From contig OY829329.1 of assembly GCA_963691655.1 (NCBI GenBank), positions 66,728,822 through 66,792,821 of the forward strand: a stretch of DNA of 64,000 nucleotides, given 5' to 3'. The notes below the pieces were generated by a model. The model searched no databases. It was not told the origin of the DNA and saw only the letters and a program-made list of their open reading frames with translations. This DNA comes from Toxonevra muliebris. Taxonomy: Eukaryota; Arthropoda; Insecta; Diptera; Pallopteridae. A program made the translations under genes and the position numbers. Positions 9,658 through 20,765 of the stretch are shown here, piece after piece. Within the stretch, counting starts at the first letter, position 1, and every line of letters begins with the position of its first letter.

Positions 9658-10554
9658 CCAGCTCGATCGAAAAGTTCCCGAAATAACCAACGTGTGGCGC
9701 TTCTATCTTTCCGAGCTGAGTAAGTTGGTACATCTGTTGCTGATATTCCCTCTAAATCTTAGCTTGATATTTGCTAAAGTTACATAGCTAAGAGTACATC
9801 TATCTCTGTGTGTGTTGGCGATTTTTTACAATTTTTTTAAATTGTATTGTATTAAATTTTGCATAAAAAAAGGATTTAATGGTGCGCGGACGTTGAAAAT
9901 GTTGGAAAAGTGTTTCGGCAACGATTCTCTAAAGAAAACGGTCGTCCACCAATGGCACGAGCGGTTCAAAAGTGGTCGTGAGTCAATCGAAGATGATGAA
10001 TGCAGTGGCAGACCATCAACATCGAAAACTGACGATAACGTTGATAAAGTAAAAGAAATTTTGATCAATAACCACAAATTAACTATCAGAGAGTATTATT
10101 TGGGCGTTATGAGGCGTTTGCGTGAAGCAATTCGCCGAAAGAGATTAGAATTGTGGACAGAAAACTCGTGGACTTTGCACCATGATAACGCACCGTCGCA
10201 CAGTGCCATCATTATTCGTAATTTTTTGACGAAAAATGCAACAAATACCATCCAACAGACACCGAATTCACTTGATTTGGCTGCCTGTGATTTCTTTCTC
10301 TTCAATCGAGTTAAAAACCCATTACGAGGAACGCGTTTCAGCAGCCGAGAGGAAGTAATGAAAAAATCGCACGAAGCACTGATGGACATCCCGAAAACCA
10401 AATATAAAAAATGTTTCGAGGATTGGATCAAGCGCTGGCATAAGTGTGTCGTAGTTGATGGGGATTTCTTTGAAGGGGACAATATAGATTTCGATGAATA
10501 AACTTGTATTTTTAATTTTCTGAATAAATTCCGGGAACTTTTTGATCAAGGTGG
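9658..10554 (+). mobile_element. Internally deleted mariner element with TIRs and TA duplications
   Basis: The left end starts CCAGCTCGATCGAAAAGTTC at 9658. The right end is the reverse complement of CCACCTTGATCAAAAAGTTC and finishes at 10554, so the inverted ends are of the same imperfect sequence. TA flanks both sides (9656-9657, 10555-10556), the mariner target duplication. The whole element is about 0.9 kb against about 1.3 kb for a full mariner, because the middle of the transposase gene is missing. Confidence 0.8.
9812..10501 (+). pseudogene. mariner transposase, internal deletion
   Basis: The open frame covers 229 codons. Residues about 20-70 match the mariner N-terminal paired helix-turn-helix region (KCFGNDSLKKTVVHQWHERF, GRPSTSKTDDNVDKV). 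It then jumps at LTIRE directly into sequence typical of the middle of the catalytic domain (LREAIRRKR, then HHDNAPSHS with the second catalytic Asp). The third motif is altered to NSLDLAACDFFLF but retains the final Asp of the DD34D signature. The region with the first catalytic Asp (usually TGDETW) is absent. Mariner transposases are about 345 residues, so roughly 115 are lost at the deletion. The reading frame survives but the protein cannot be catalytic. It may still bind ends. The natural start is probably internal to the ORF because the first 15 residues are AT-derived. Confidence 0.8.
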
Positions 10555-10604
10555 TATGTTTTAATTGCCTGAACCAGAAATGATGAGTTTTCTTAACACA
10601 TTTG

Positions 10605-10700
10605 GTCAATTTACGACCAGCAACTTTGAAAATTCATTAAAAATATATTCTTAAATTTTTTCCAAAATTTATCACTGTTTAACATTTCTTCAGAAGAGAA
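10605..10700 (+). repeat. Dispersed repeat family X, copy 1
   Basis: The segment 'tttacgaccagcaactttgaaaattc ... cactgtttaacatttctt' is closely matched in the same orientation at 34632-34735. It lies just outside the mariner right end, and no coding is seen. Both copies precede a non-LTR relic and a member of family Y (13372 and 35566). Confidence 0.65.
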
Positions 10701-10974
10701 GGTGTTAATATGGCCCCATTTTGATTTAATTTGATTAAAAAATAATAAACTCATATTGAAACAATTGATTTACATCTAAGTAAATGATCTTTGTTTTATT
10801 GGCGATAATGACTGCTACTTATTAAAAAAAAAAAATAATTTAATTATTTTATGAAAAAAATTTAACAAAAAGTGTATAAAACGGCTTTGTAATCAAATGT
10901 GTGGGTAGTATGGCATGCCTCGTACAAGAACCTTAAGTATATAAGGGTACTGTAAGAGGTATCACTCAGCTTCC

Positions 10975-12470
10975 AGGCCTTACGATTCACCTATACAACC
11001 GCCTTCACCGGAAGTTTTTAAAGTGGTTCTGTATGCACAGCATAATAATCTACGATTGATTATCGGTATGGATGCCAACGCCCACAATGTAGCGTGGTGG
11101 AGTACAGATAACCTTCAAAAGCAAAGTAGTCTACTTTGCTGCCTCTAAGCTAGATAATCTAATTCGCGGCGATGAACCGACTTTTATAACTTCGGTTAGA
11201 AGGCAGGTCATTGACGTCACTGTGGCCAGACATAATGTAATAGATTTAATATCTGGCTGTAAGGTACTCAAAGAGGATTCTGCCTCTGACCATAGATACG
11301 TCTCCTTCAGGGTTGAGGCGAATCAGGTTAACGTTGCTAGAATAAGAAACGTTCGTAGGACCAATTGGAATGTGTATAGTGTGGCTCTTGCTGAGCAGCT
11401 TGATGGTTTTCGAGTTACAGCTCGCGATAGTGGACTCCTAGACACTGCAGTTGAAGTCTTGCAGAGCGTCATTGTTTCAGCTTTCCATCACTTTTGCCCG
11501 GAACGTGAGCTTAAAAGCGCGAAACCTGCTGGTTGGTGGAGTGACGCGCTCTCTCTCGCAAAAGGCGGAGTGTTAGGAAGTTGTTCAATAGAGCCAGAAA
11601 AACTGGACTCCCTGCTGACTGGAAATCCCATGCTTTAGCACAGGGTAAGTACAAAAAGCAGATAAAGAAGGCCAAGCTTTCATCAAAAACTTCTGTGGGC
11701 AAATGGAGGACATCAACTCTGTCTCACGACTTCAGAAAGCTCTTTCTAGAGATCCTGAGGCTAAGCTTGATGTTCTTCGTAAGTCTGACGGTAGTTTTAC
11801 GAACTCGAAAGAGGAGGTGCTTGATTTGCTGATGGATACATATTTTTCTGGCTGCATCAGCTCTGACAGATTAATGAATCCAGCTGGCAGGTCAACTGCA
11901 CCTAACAGTGAGAATAAGGAGATTGCGGGAAGATTGCTACGAGGGCAAGGGTCAGGGCAGTTGTCTTGTCTTTGTCTCCGTATAAGTCTCCAGGACCCAA
12001 TCCAATCCTTCAACAAAAAGGATTGGAAATAATGCTGACTCCTCTTACTTAAAATCTATAGGGCTAGCATAAATCTAGTCTACATTCCGGAAGCTTGGAG
12101 GGCAGCCGAAGCGGTATTTATCTCTAAACCAGGTAAATCTGCTTATGACCAACCGAAAAGCTTTCGGACTATCAGCCTCTTATTCTTTCTCCTAAAGGGT
12201 CTTGAAAAATTGATTGATATCTTGTTGAAAACTGTTGAGCTGGTCTCAAGACCGCTCCATGACAGCCAGCATGCCTATCAGAAAGGTAAATATAGAAACT
12301 GCTTTAGTGGGAGTTACTGGCCGGGCTCAACAAGCCCTGGACAAGAAACAGTTCGCTTTAGCAGTCTTTCTGGTTATTGAAGGGGCATTTGACAATCCGT
12401 CTTTTGACAAGATTGTAGATGCACTTCAGTGTAAAGGGATCAGTACTACTGTAGTGAACTGAACCTTCGG
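10975..12470 (+). pseudogene. Non-LTR retrotransposon relic (endonuclease to RT), R1/LOA-like
   Basis: Frames on the plus strand preserve pieces of an APE-type endonuclease: IIGMDANAHNVAWWS near 11060-11100 (catalytic Asp-Ala-Asn), RQVIDVTVARHNVIDLISG near 11200-11250 and SASDHRYVSF near 11280-11310 (the Ser-Asp-His motif). Further on, an RT N-terminal region reads YIPEAWRAAEAVFISKPGKS, FRTISL, LEKLIDI and SQHAYQKGK (about 12080-12290), followed by GAFDN-like residues near 12385. Multiple frameshifts and stops break the frame, and everything after the first RT motifs is missing, including the YxDD box. The arrangement fits R1/LOA/I-type elements of insects. The exact clade is inference. Confidence 0.65.
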
Positions 12471-12599
12471 AACAGTGTACAATGGGCTCTTAAGCCTACG
12501 TGCTCTCCGCTTTACGTGGACTTTATCAATACAAAATACAATACAATGGCAACCCGGGAGCCACAAAACAATATATGAAAAGAAACAAAAAATTAAATT

Positions 12600-13110
12600 G
12601 AATAAGAAAAACATTTCTAGTGGCAAAAGTCGCAAATGTAATACTCTCCATCCGCTCCAGCACACCCATTATGTGCCCATAGTAGATAGCTTTGGCATTT
12701 CATCCCATTTGATCAGCCGAAAAATTCCTACCATAAAAAATTTAAGGCATCTGGAATAGTAACTGCAGCACGTAACTCACTCCGGATCTTTTCCATTATA
12801 TGATGAACGAGCACTGAGGCAATTTTCCATAGCAATTTCCCTTGCACGGCCACGTTCACTGCCTCGTCCACGTTCACGTTTTACTTTGTCTATTTCTATT
12901 ACGGTTTCCTGCAACTGGTTTTTATAGGGTGAGAAAGTAATAGCAGCTGCTTTTGTTGTCTTCCGTCCTCGATTAGAGATCTGTTTCTTCTATTTAGGAA
13001 CAGGTAAGAAATCTTCTGGTAAAACAACTGTCGAATTTGATGTTGTAGTTTGAACATCTGGCGCAGGCAAGGGCTGGATTGCGGATGGTCAGGACAGTGT
13101 ATTCTCTAAT
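12600..13110 (-). pseudogene. Relic of a pogo/Tigger-like transposase C-terminus
   Basis: On the minus strand, frames read PEDFLPVPK, then NRGRKTTKAAAITFSPYKNQ, then LQETVIEIDKVKRERGRGSER, and further on WDEMPKLSTMGT, a stop, and CAGADGEYYICDFC. This order resembles the C-terminal tail of pogo/jerky-type transposases (LPxPK, R..GK...LTSSPYKNEL, then a Cys-rich zinc-binding motif ending in YICDFC). The frame is broken by stops and a gap. No catalytic DDE portion is visible upstream (>13110). The identity rests on motif memory and is moderate at best. Confidence 0.45.
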
Positions 13111-13371
13111 GATATCCCTAGCTGATCATTGGCTTGTGTAATGTTTTAAGATGATTGTTCGAGACTTACTGTTAGTGATTCGAACAAACACACTTGAAAA
13201 AATATCCCACGTATGAAAATTTCAAATTTCAGGTTATGTATCTTTGAGAAATTAAGCGCAGACGCGTCCTTTCGTGTTTTAACAGTTATTTAAACATGTA
13301 TTCGTCTTAATGACTGACCCATATCATAGATAGAGTTTTTCTGCATTGAGAACGAGTGGGCGCCATTTTAA

Positions 13372-13563
13372 TTTTTTTTCACCTGGTCACCTTATTTTCT
13401 CGGGGTAAGCCCAAACACTTTCTAAAATTCAGGAACAAATTTCTTTTATTTTTTTTTGAATAGGTACTAAAATTTCTTATTGAAGACATATGGAAATTGT
13501 GTTTCGAAAATGTTTAAAATTTAATATCTTGGTATCCTAGGACCGGGCCAAAATAAGTTAAGA
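13372..13563 (+). repeat. Dispersed repeat family Y, copy 1
   Basis: 'cacctggtcaccttattttc...' through 'gaagacatatggaaattgtg...' is closely similar to 35566-35757 in the same orientation over about 190 bp, with point differences throughout. No coding is apparent. It could be the untranslated end of a retroelement. Confidence 0.7.
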
Positions 13564-13880
13564 TAATCTTCAGTTCTATTCAATGCCTAGTGATGTATAA
13601 GGCTTCTACAAAACATCTCCAGCGTGTTCGGTTGTTAGCTAATGGCTTCACTTCGTTCCATGTTTTCCCTGTTTGTTCTATGTTCTTTAGTAGACAGCGT
13701 TTCTATGTGTTTTTTTGGGTGACCCCACTTTCTAGAGCCTTGCGGATTCCAATTTAGAGCTAAGCGACTAAATTCATAATGCTCTTTATGCAGTGTGTGG
13801 CCAATTCAATTCTATTTGCAGCGTTTTATTTGAACAGAAATTGGGTCCATGTCGCATCTTCGGTATAAATTTGTATTGCT

Positions 13881-14345
13881 GATTAGTAGACCGGAGCGAA
13901 ATACAGAAAAGTTTCCGAATCGAATTGTAACAGTGCGGAAAAGTTGCTCCTCTTCAATACGAACTCAACGTTCGCACTGGTTTGCACCACCCGAAATTCT
14001 GGCTTTTTTCAACGAAAAATGGCCCTTCCCACCCGTTTAAGGAGGTAAAAGAAAGGGATTGGGGTGGGGTGGTTAACATTTTTTTTCTCGTAGTATAACT
14101 CAAGGTCATACTACGTACACAAAATAAGCTCGATTGGACATAATTTACACTTCTTACGATTTTTCGAATATCTGTTGAATTTATGTTCAAATTCGGAAAC
14201 TTTGAATGTGATGGGTTAACAGAATATATAGTCCGATTTCAAACAGTTTTCTCTCCTCTGAGTTCGTATTGACGAGTGGCAACTTTTCCGCACTATTACG
14301 ATTCGATTCGGAAACTTTTCTGTTTTTCACTCCAGTCTACTGATC
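13881..14345. mobile_element. Foldback element with about 83-bp inverted arms
   Basis: The left arm 13885-13967 and right arm 14259-14341 are inverted copies at roughly 85% identity. Shared blocks include ACAGAAAAGTTTCCGAATCG, GTGCGGAAAAGTTGC and CAATACGAACTCA, around a 290-bp centre. The termini read GATTAGTAGAC / GATCAGTAGAC. No ORF of note. It is probably a MITE of unknown superfamily, and target duplication is not evident. Confidence 0.7.
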
Positions 14346-14409
14346 ACGTTCGTATTTTTTTGCTGGTTTTGATTCTCAATCCAACTTCTGATACGGGGGA
14401 TAAATAATC

Positions 14410-14895
14410 TAGTTAAGACTACAAATAAGAATGTTTTACGAACAGGAAGCAGATTTCATCGACGTAATCGAGATTTTCAAGCGGTGAAGTTTCAGGGGAG
14501 GTCTCGGTCTAACCTGTCCAGTATACTGTGCAAAACCTGATCAAGAATCAGGAGAAAATTAACGTATTTGGGATGCCGTACTTGAATATAGATTTTCAAA
14601 TCTCGTTGCGAAAAATGGTGTCAAATGGTTTGCTAAAATTGACAACTGAAAAGTGTAGGAAAGACTGCCACTAGTTTACTTGTTCAGGATCTGTTTCCAC
14701 GAAATACGGCTTATTGTTTTCTGATGGTCTAATTCAATGTTTTGTCAATGGGGTTCATTAAAACTTGTGTGAAAACTTTTTATAGAATTGGCGGGAGCTG
14801 CGTAAAGATTCTTGGCTCCAGATTGCTTCAAATACTGGCAGTAGCGGTGTCTATGGGGTTAGCTTCTAGTAATTCAGATGGAATGTCGCCATAAC
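14410..14895 (-). pseudogene. Second non-LTR reverse transcriptase relic
   Basis: The reverse complement reads GDIPSELLEANPIDTATASI (about 14890-14830). After many disruptions come KPFDTIF.NEI.KSIFKYGIPN (near 14640-14570) and ENLDYVDEICFL (near 14475-14440). These line up in order with the IPAELLK, KAFDS...YGIP and YADD regions of LINE reverse transcriptases. The catalytic YADD appears as YVDE, and stops and shifts are frequent. It is an old relic, distinct from the 11-12.4 kb element. Confidence 0.4.
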
Positions 14896-14899
14896 CTGG

Positions 14900-16155
14900 A
14901 AATTTATGACTTTTGAGGCGTAGTTTTGTATTGTTGTTAATTCCTCAGGATAATTGATATAAAAATTCAATCCTTTATTACAAAATTAATTTAAATTAAA
15001 ACCAAATCTGTAATTAATACGTGCAATATCACTAACACATCATTAGAAAACACATACATACATATACATAAATATACGCACGTGTCATCAAAGAGTTTAT
15101 CCTTCAGTTAGATTTTTGCTATTTACTACTAATTCTATGCATTTTTCTTTGCGTTGCTATTGCAAGGAAAAGTGTTAATAACCTACAAGAAGGTAACTTA
15201 AGATAATTTTCACCTCAAGGTGTATTAACAATATGGGAAAGGATAATAACAAAAACAACAATAACATCAATTAAGTTAGCTTTAATGAACGCATCACTGT
15301 ATAAAGGGTAAAGTTTTATTTATTTTCATTTAATTAGGAGCATTAACGATGAGCGACAAGAACAATGAGCAATGCCACCATTTCAATTAAAACGCTTACA
15401 TTTTGTTATATTTAGATGCACGCGCATGATGACATTGAGAAGAAAAGCAGCATAAGAAATGGGGTTCTAATATATTATACAGCATAGTAGGTAGATGCTC
15501 AAGGGAATAAGTTTTGAACATATAAAATAACTTGATATAAGTAAAAAGGTATAAGTTTCCTTGGAAATATTAACTTTTCTTTCCCCCCAGAAAAAGAGAT
15601 AAATATCAATTTCTTAGATTTTTTTTGAAGCTGCAAGCGTTTCCACTAATTTTAAATTACTTTTTGTTCATTTACTTATTTTAACTCATTTTTTTTCGTT
15701 TGTGGGCACATATATGATATGAGACTGCTCCGAACTGATTCTTAAATGTCGCATATATTTTCGCAAATTTATTGTTGGTAATAATCCTTAAAATTTAAGA
15801 ACATTCTTTAGATAAGAAAGCAATGACGATGCTATTGTTTTTTTTTTTCTTTTTTTTATTAACGAAAAAGCTTGAATTTGAGCAAGAGTCAAATGACTAC
15901 CGCGGTACACATTCGCAAGAAATGAAATCATATCCACGCACACACACACACACTAACACACACATATACATACTTAGCCATCCACATGCCATGTCCATCA
16001 ATTCTGAAAACGACAGAAGAAAAAAAAAAAGCTTCGTGTAGTCATTTCAATCGGTCAATAACAACTGATTGTACACTCTTCACTAGTAGAGCTGAGTAGT
16101 AATGATTGAATTGGGAATTAAAATTCCACCTCTATTCCGATTCCAAGGAATTATA
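14900..16155. other. Non-coding intergenic DNA
   Basis: AT-rich, with microsatellites (CACACACA at 15938-15965) and T runs at 15838-15858. No repeat family or gene is recognised. Confidence 0.6.
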
Positions 16156-16160
16156 ATAAA

Positions 16161-16722
16161 AAAATTTCCGAGTTCTTATATGTTCTATTCTGGAGTTTTT
16201 TTCGATACTGATCATGGACCTACAAACATTTTTTTCGGGTCAGGTCGAACTTTTGTGATATCGATGAAATTTTTTAAAATATTGTAAGGAAGGAGTACGC
16301 AGAACGAATTTTTTTTTTAGATTTTTTATATTTTCTGCACCTTTAATGAGTTTTTACAACGTTTTCACAAAAACAAATTTTTCAAGAATAAACATTTTTT
16401 TTCGACCTAAATTTTTCCAAAATGGGGAAAAATTTTTATGTTTTCTACACGTTTTATGAGTTTTTACAATGTTTTCACGAAAAAAAGTTTTAAAAAAAAA
16501 AATTTCGACCTAAATTTTTCAAAAAAAATTTTTTTTTTTTTTTTTATGCTTTTTACACTTTTTAAAAGCTTTTGCAACGTTTTCACGAAAAAAAAATTTC
16601 AAAAATCATAAAATTATCGATATTACAAAAGTTCGACCTGACGCGAAAAAAAAAAATTTTGTAGATTCGTGATCAGCATCGAAAATAACTCCAGAAAACC
16701 CGTTTGAGAACTTAGAAATTTT
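16161..16722. mobile_element. Foldback element with three internal tandem units
   Basis: Arms 16161-16262 and 16617-16722 are inverted copies sharing 'tctggagtt.ttttcgat', 'ctgatca' and 'gtcaggtcgaacttttg'. Between them lie three imperfect direct units (starting near 16310, 16430 and 16540) built of 'tttttacaacgttttcac' and 'ttcgacctaaatttt'. There are no coding signs. The family is not recognised. Confidence 0.65.
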
Positions 16723-19359
16723 TTTCGTATCGTATAGTGTAATTTTTTCTTTCAAAACTTTAGTAAAAATTCAATTCCATTATAAGGAATAAGGTAATAA
16801 AACTTGAAAAATTATCATTTCCATTACTCACAAGTATGTAACTGATTCCAAGTTTAATTCCAAAAAAAAAGAAGGAATTCAATTTTTTCTGAAAATATTG
16901 CAAAATGATTAATTTTCCCATAAATTTTTTGCTGTCAAAGCGTAAAAAATAACTCAAGAACAAAATCCATTTTATACGCGAAACAACACAAATATTCAAA
17001 AATTATATGGGAAAATGAGTGAAACTTTTTTTTACGGAATTAAACTAAGAAGGAATAAATCACCTTCAACGAATTGTAATTTAATTTCGTAAAAGTAATA
17101 GATTACTCCTAACAAAAAACTTACTTCTCTCACTGGCTGATTCTAGCTCGGATAAATCAGAACCAAAAGTCCCACACACTATTCAAATTCAAATACATTT
17201 CTTTAAATTCATATTTTTATCTTTTTTTATAATATAAAAAAAATGCAATTTTGAATCTTTTTATTTGCTAAAAAATAAAGATTAGTTTTTTAAAATATTT
17301 TTTTATATTAAAAACTATCAAAAATTAACCAGAAATTAATATTTTTGACCGTCTTTTTCATTCATATTTGTCATTTTTATCTCTACTCTCCTCTAATGCT
17401 ACTCTCTATCTCTCTTCCAAAATCATACAACAAACACTAAAACTTAAATTTATCAAATACTTTCAGTATTCACTACGCCCTTACTAAAACCACCGAATGT
17501 AGCGTATCGAATATAAGTAAAAATAAGAATCCAATCGTAATAAAAACTTATTTCGAAAAAAACAACAACAACAAAATGAAAAAGATCCATACGAGAGTCA
17601 CTTAATAGTTTTTTTTTTTGTTTCTTATGAGAGTCGATGCAGCGGTTCTCTTTTACTCTCTTCTTCATCCTGCCTTTTTCTCTCTCTCTCTCTTAACATC
17701 AACTTACTAGAGAGTGCAGTGTGAGTCAATGCGTTCGTACGTTTACTGCAGCCAACCTTTGTGCATAAGTTTGTGTTTGTATGTATGTGTGTGACGATGT
17801 CGTTATCAATGCAGGTTTAACCGAACCTATAAACAACCGCGCGGAATGTCATGCATAATGTCCCCAAATTAGATAAACATGGCGCCAATGCAATCGACGC
17901 ACACGTTTCGTATTTATATGCAGGAGTTTTTGGTATCTACACACACACACATATATGTATATATATATGTATATATTTGGCTCTTTCGTATTGTAGTACA
18001 GGGTTCTTTCTTATTTTTATTTCGCTTAAATTCTTTTGGTTCTTTTTTTTTAAGTTGATATTTTTTTTACTGCTTTGTTATTTTGACATTTAATGAAGTT
18101 TTTTTTTTTTCTTCAATTTTTTTTACTGTGATACTTTTTTATATTCAAAGTTCTAAATATTTTTTAGACGCCGACTTTATCACAAATATCCTACTATTTT
18201 TTTTTTTTTGCTTTTTATGATAAAATTACAGACACTCATTTAAATATTTTATTTCCACATTTTACGTTAGTTTTTTTTTTTTTTTTTTTTGTCATAGTTG
18301 TTTTCATTACAATGAAAAACAAATTTGTTTTTGATGACAGTGTCACTGATGCAGCGATAATCGCCGGTGTCATTACAAGTTGCTTTATTTTGTTGTCTTG
18401 GCTGTGTTCTTATCTGAAACAACTTTAAAGGTTGATTGCATTTTCAATGTATGTACATATGCAGCCTTGGGGTACCATCTTTATTATTTTATTTTTTATT
18501 AGTCATTGGTAAATTTTAGACCATTACATATTTTATAACTGCATACCTAGAATAGAATTTTTTGTAGTTGCTTCAAAAGTAAGTAAGTAAATTAAGAAAA
18601 AGTTAATTTCACTTGTGGTTCGAATATCAAAAGATCTTAAAAGCTTGAGGTAGTGTGACCGAGGTAGTAAGCTCGAGAACAGAATGAACTTTAGTTCTTT
18701 ATAACATAAACCAAAAAAATCGGCAGAATAGAGTGAATTGGCTGTCTTAAGTATGACGTCAGCGAGTTGCACCAACAACCATGATTATTTTTATGAAATA
18801 ATTTATGAGCCAATTTCGAATCTAAGTCAATTTCACTGACTTTCAACCAATGCTAGTTGGTCATAAACTTCGGGATACTATTTATTTCTTGTTTTAAATT
18901 AAATATATTTTTTATCAAAATATAATCACCAATATTTCTAATAAGATTCAATTTGTGTTGTCAGAAATTCACGTGAGAACAATCACACTTTTATTTCTTT
19001 CCCATAAACTAATAAAGGATTTGCTTTTTCTAAGCATAGCATATGTCACAAAAAAAAGTGTCGAAAATCAATTCTAAATGCATTTATTGACATTTATTTA
19101 CTTTTATTTAAGCAAAAAGGTCGAAAACAAATGTACAAATTCAATCAAATCGAGTGTAAATAAAATAAAATGTTGCAGACAATAAAAATAATAATAACAT
19201 ATATAAAAAAAAAAAACGAAAAGAAAACGCAGTAAATCAGTTACGCGTGTCGTCGATTAAACTCTTTAACGTAAATTCATCATCATCAACAACATCAACG
19301 CCGTTATTCTCACTCATCATCACAGTTAACTACTCACAATCATTACATAATTGTGTCAC
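16723..19359. other. Non-coding, T-rich, no gene recognised
   Basis: Contains poly-T runs (18100-18280), TCTC tracts (17680-17695) and TG/CA/TA microsatellites (17770-17795, 17940-17975). A locally less AT-rich stretch at 17695-17900 has no recognisable product. It could hold regulatory sites, but none can be named. Confidence 0.55.
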
Positions 19360-19524
19360 ATGCTGCACAGCCAAGCGCGATATTTCAAGTACTTGCAATG
19401 GAAACGCCTCTCGACAGACGACAACGCGATGCACCGGAAGCAATTTACTAAAACCGAATCCTTCGATAGCATTACAAGCAGCAGTGCTAGCTATCACCAA
19501 CACCATCACCAACACCCTTTGTGA
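19360..19524 (+). CDS. Possible small ORF (54 codons), coding status uncertain
   Basis: ATG at 19360 opens a frame encoding MLHSQARYFKYLQWKRLS, then TDDNAMHRKQFTKTESFDS, a Ser-rich stretch and HQHHHQHPL, ending at TGA 19522-19524. The composition is balanced and unlike the low-complexity translations around it, and the DNA here is GC-richer than its flanks. Past the TGA the same frame stays open for 30 more codons (SCELAPNQVEDLKYERGAR...) to a TAG at 19615-19617. A TAA lies four codons upstream of the ATG. The overlapping +1 frame is also open (19247-19561), so openness alone proves little. No family is recognised. It may be an exon, a leader ORF or chance. Confidence 0.3.
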   Translation: MLHSQARYFKYLQWKRLSTDDNAMHRKQFTKTESFDSITSSSASYHQHHHQHPL

Positions 19525-19619
19525 TCATGCGAATTGGCGCCTAATCAAGTGGAAGATTTGAAATATGAAAGAGGGGCGCGGAGCGCGGTGTACGGTTCAA
19601 TGGCAATGATTGCATAGTG

Positions 19620-20695
19620 CGTGTGTATAAACAATAGACAACACTTTCGATGAGCCCTCGGCGATTTTCGAGTGGTGAAAGTGAGAGTGTCGCAATTTGG
19701 CAATAATAATAAAAATATTTTTCGATAGACGAATGGAATAAAAAAAAAAAATACAAATAAAAGAAAATAAAATAAAATATTTTTCACTAACATACACTCA
19801 CACACACACACACAAATTATCATTTGATAAAATTCAGCAGCAAAATGGGATGGCTGCAACTTATGTTGTGATTTGTGTGTAATCGTTTGGTCAGTGAAAC
19901 AAAAAAAGGAAGGAAATTTATTCGTTCAACTGTGAACCAAGCAAGCAAAAGAAAATAAAAAAGAAACGAAACGAAAAAAAATGGAAAATGGAAAAATGGG
20001 CAGTTCCTGTCGTTTCTGCTTGGGCGAGTAGGTCGAACGAGAGTCGTGTGCCATGTTCTGTTTTTCTTTGAGGAGGAGGTGGCGGCCTGACGACGTTTTT
20101 GCGTTTTCTGCTATAACGCATTTATAGTCATAAATCACACTTGACTTGACTTTCATTGTCCATAAGCATTGGACCCTCATGACATGCATTCAAAATATCT
20201 ACGAATACCACATATCCTGAATCCTGCTTTAACAAAATTCTTTCCTTTCTCTTCAAATGAAGGAAGAGTGGCAGTGAATTAAGAATTCTGTGTAGCTTTT
20301 TTAATTCAAATGATCGGAATGAATATGCAGCATGTGGTAAATATATTTAAAATTTAATTTTTTCATTAAAATATTAGCGAAGTATTTAAAAAAAATTAAG
20401 GTCTTATTAGATCTAACGTTATGTCAGTTTAGAAGGCATTATTAAGTTTAACTATCGAAAACGCTAGCCGAGGAAAAATTATTATTTTTCATATTTTTTC
20501 AAATATTATAATAAACAATTTGTCTTTTACATTATTTACATTACATATTTACATTTCACAATTCTCACTTTAAACTATAAGATCTTGAGCGGTTTTTCGT
20601 TTTACTCTAAAGAAAGTTCACTCAGAACTCATCAACTTAGATACTAGTTTATTGGGATGGTTCAACATTCGGTTTTGATATGAATTAACTATGGT
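19620..20695. other. Non-coding with CA microsatellite
   Basis: CACACA repeat at 19797-19815 and A-rich runs near 19740-19790 and 19900-19985. No gene recognised. The less AT-rich patch 19560-20160 resembles leader or enhancer DNA of flies. Confidence 0.5.
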
Positions 20696-20696
20696 C

Positions 20697-20765
20697 TTAG
20701 GTTAAGTTAGGTTAGAGTGCGACCCGTTGTGTTGCCACATGAGCCGTTTTCACAGTTTACCTACC
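20697..20765 (-). repeat. Truncated SINE 3' end
   Basis: The reverse complement ends in CTAACCTAACTTAACCTAAG, preceded by 'atgtggcaacacaacgggtcgcac'. This parallels the 3' part and CCTAA tail of the SINE at 4532-4828 ('atgtggtatcacaatgggcc'). The tRNA-like head is missing, so it is a 5'-truncated copy on the minus strand. Confidence 0.55.

Noticed and set aside
9826..10609. Minus-strand ORFs over the mariner
   Set aside because: Shadows of the plus-strand transposase.
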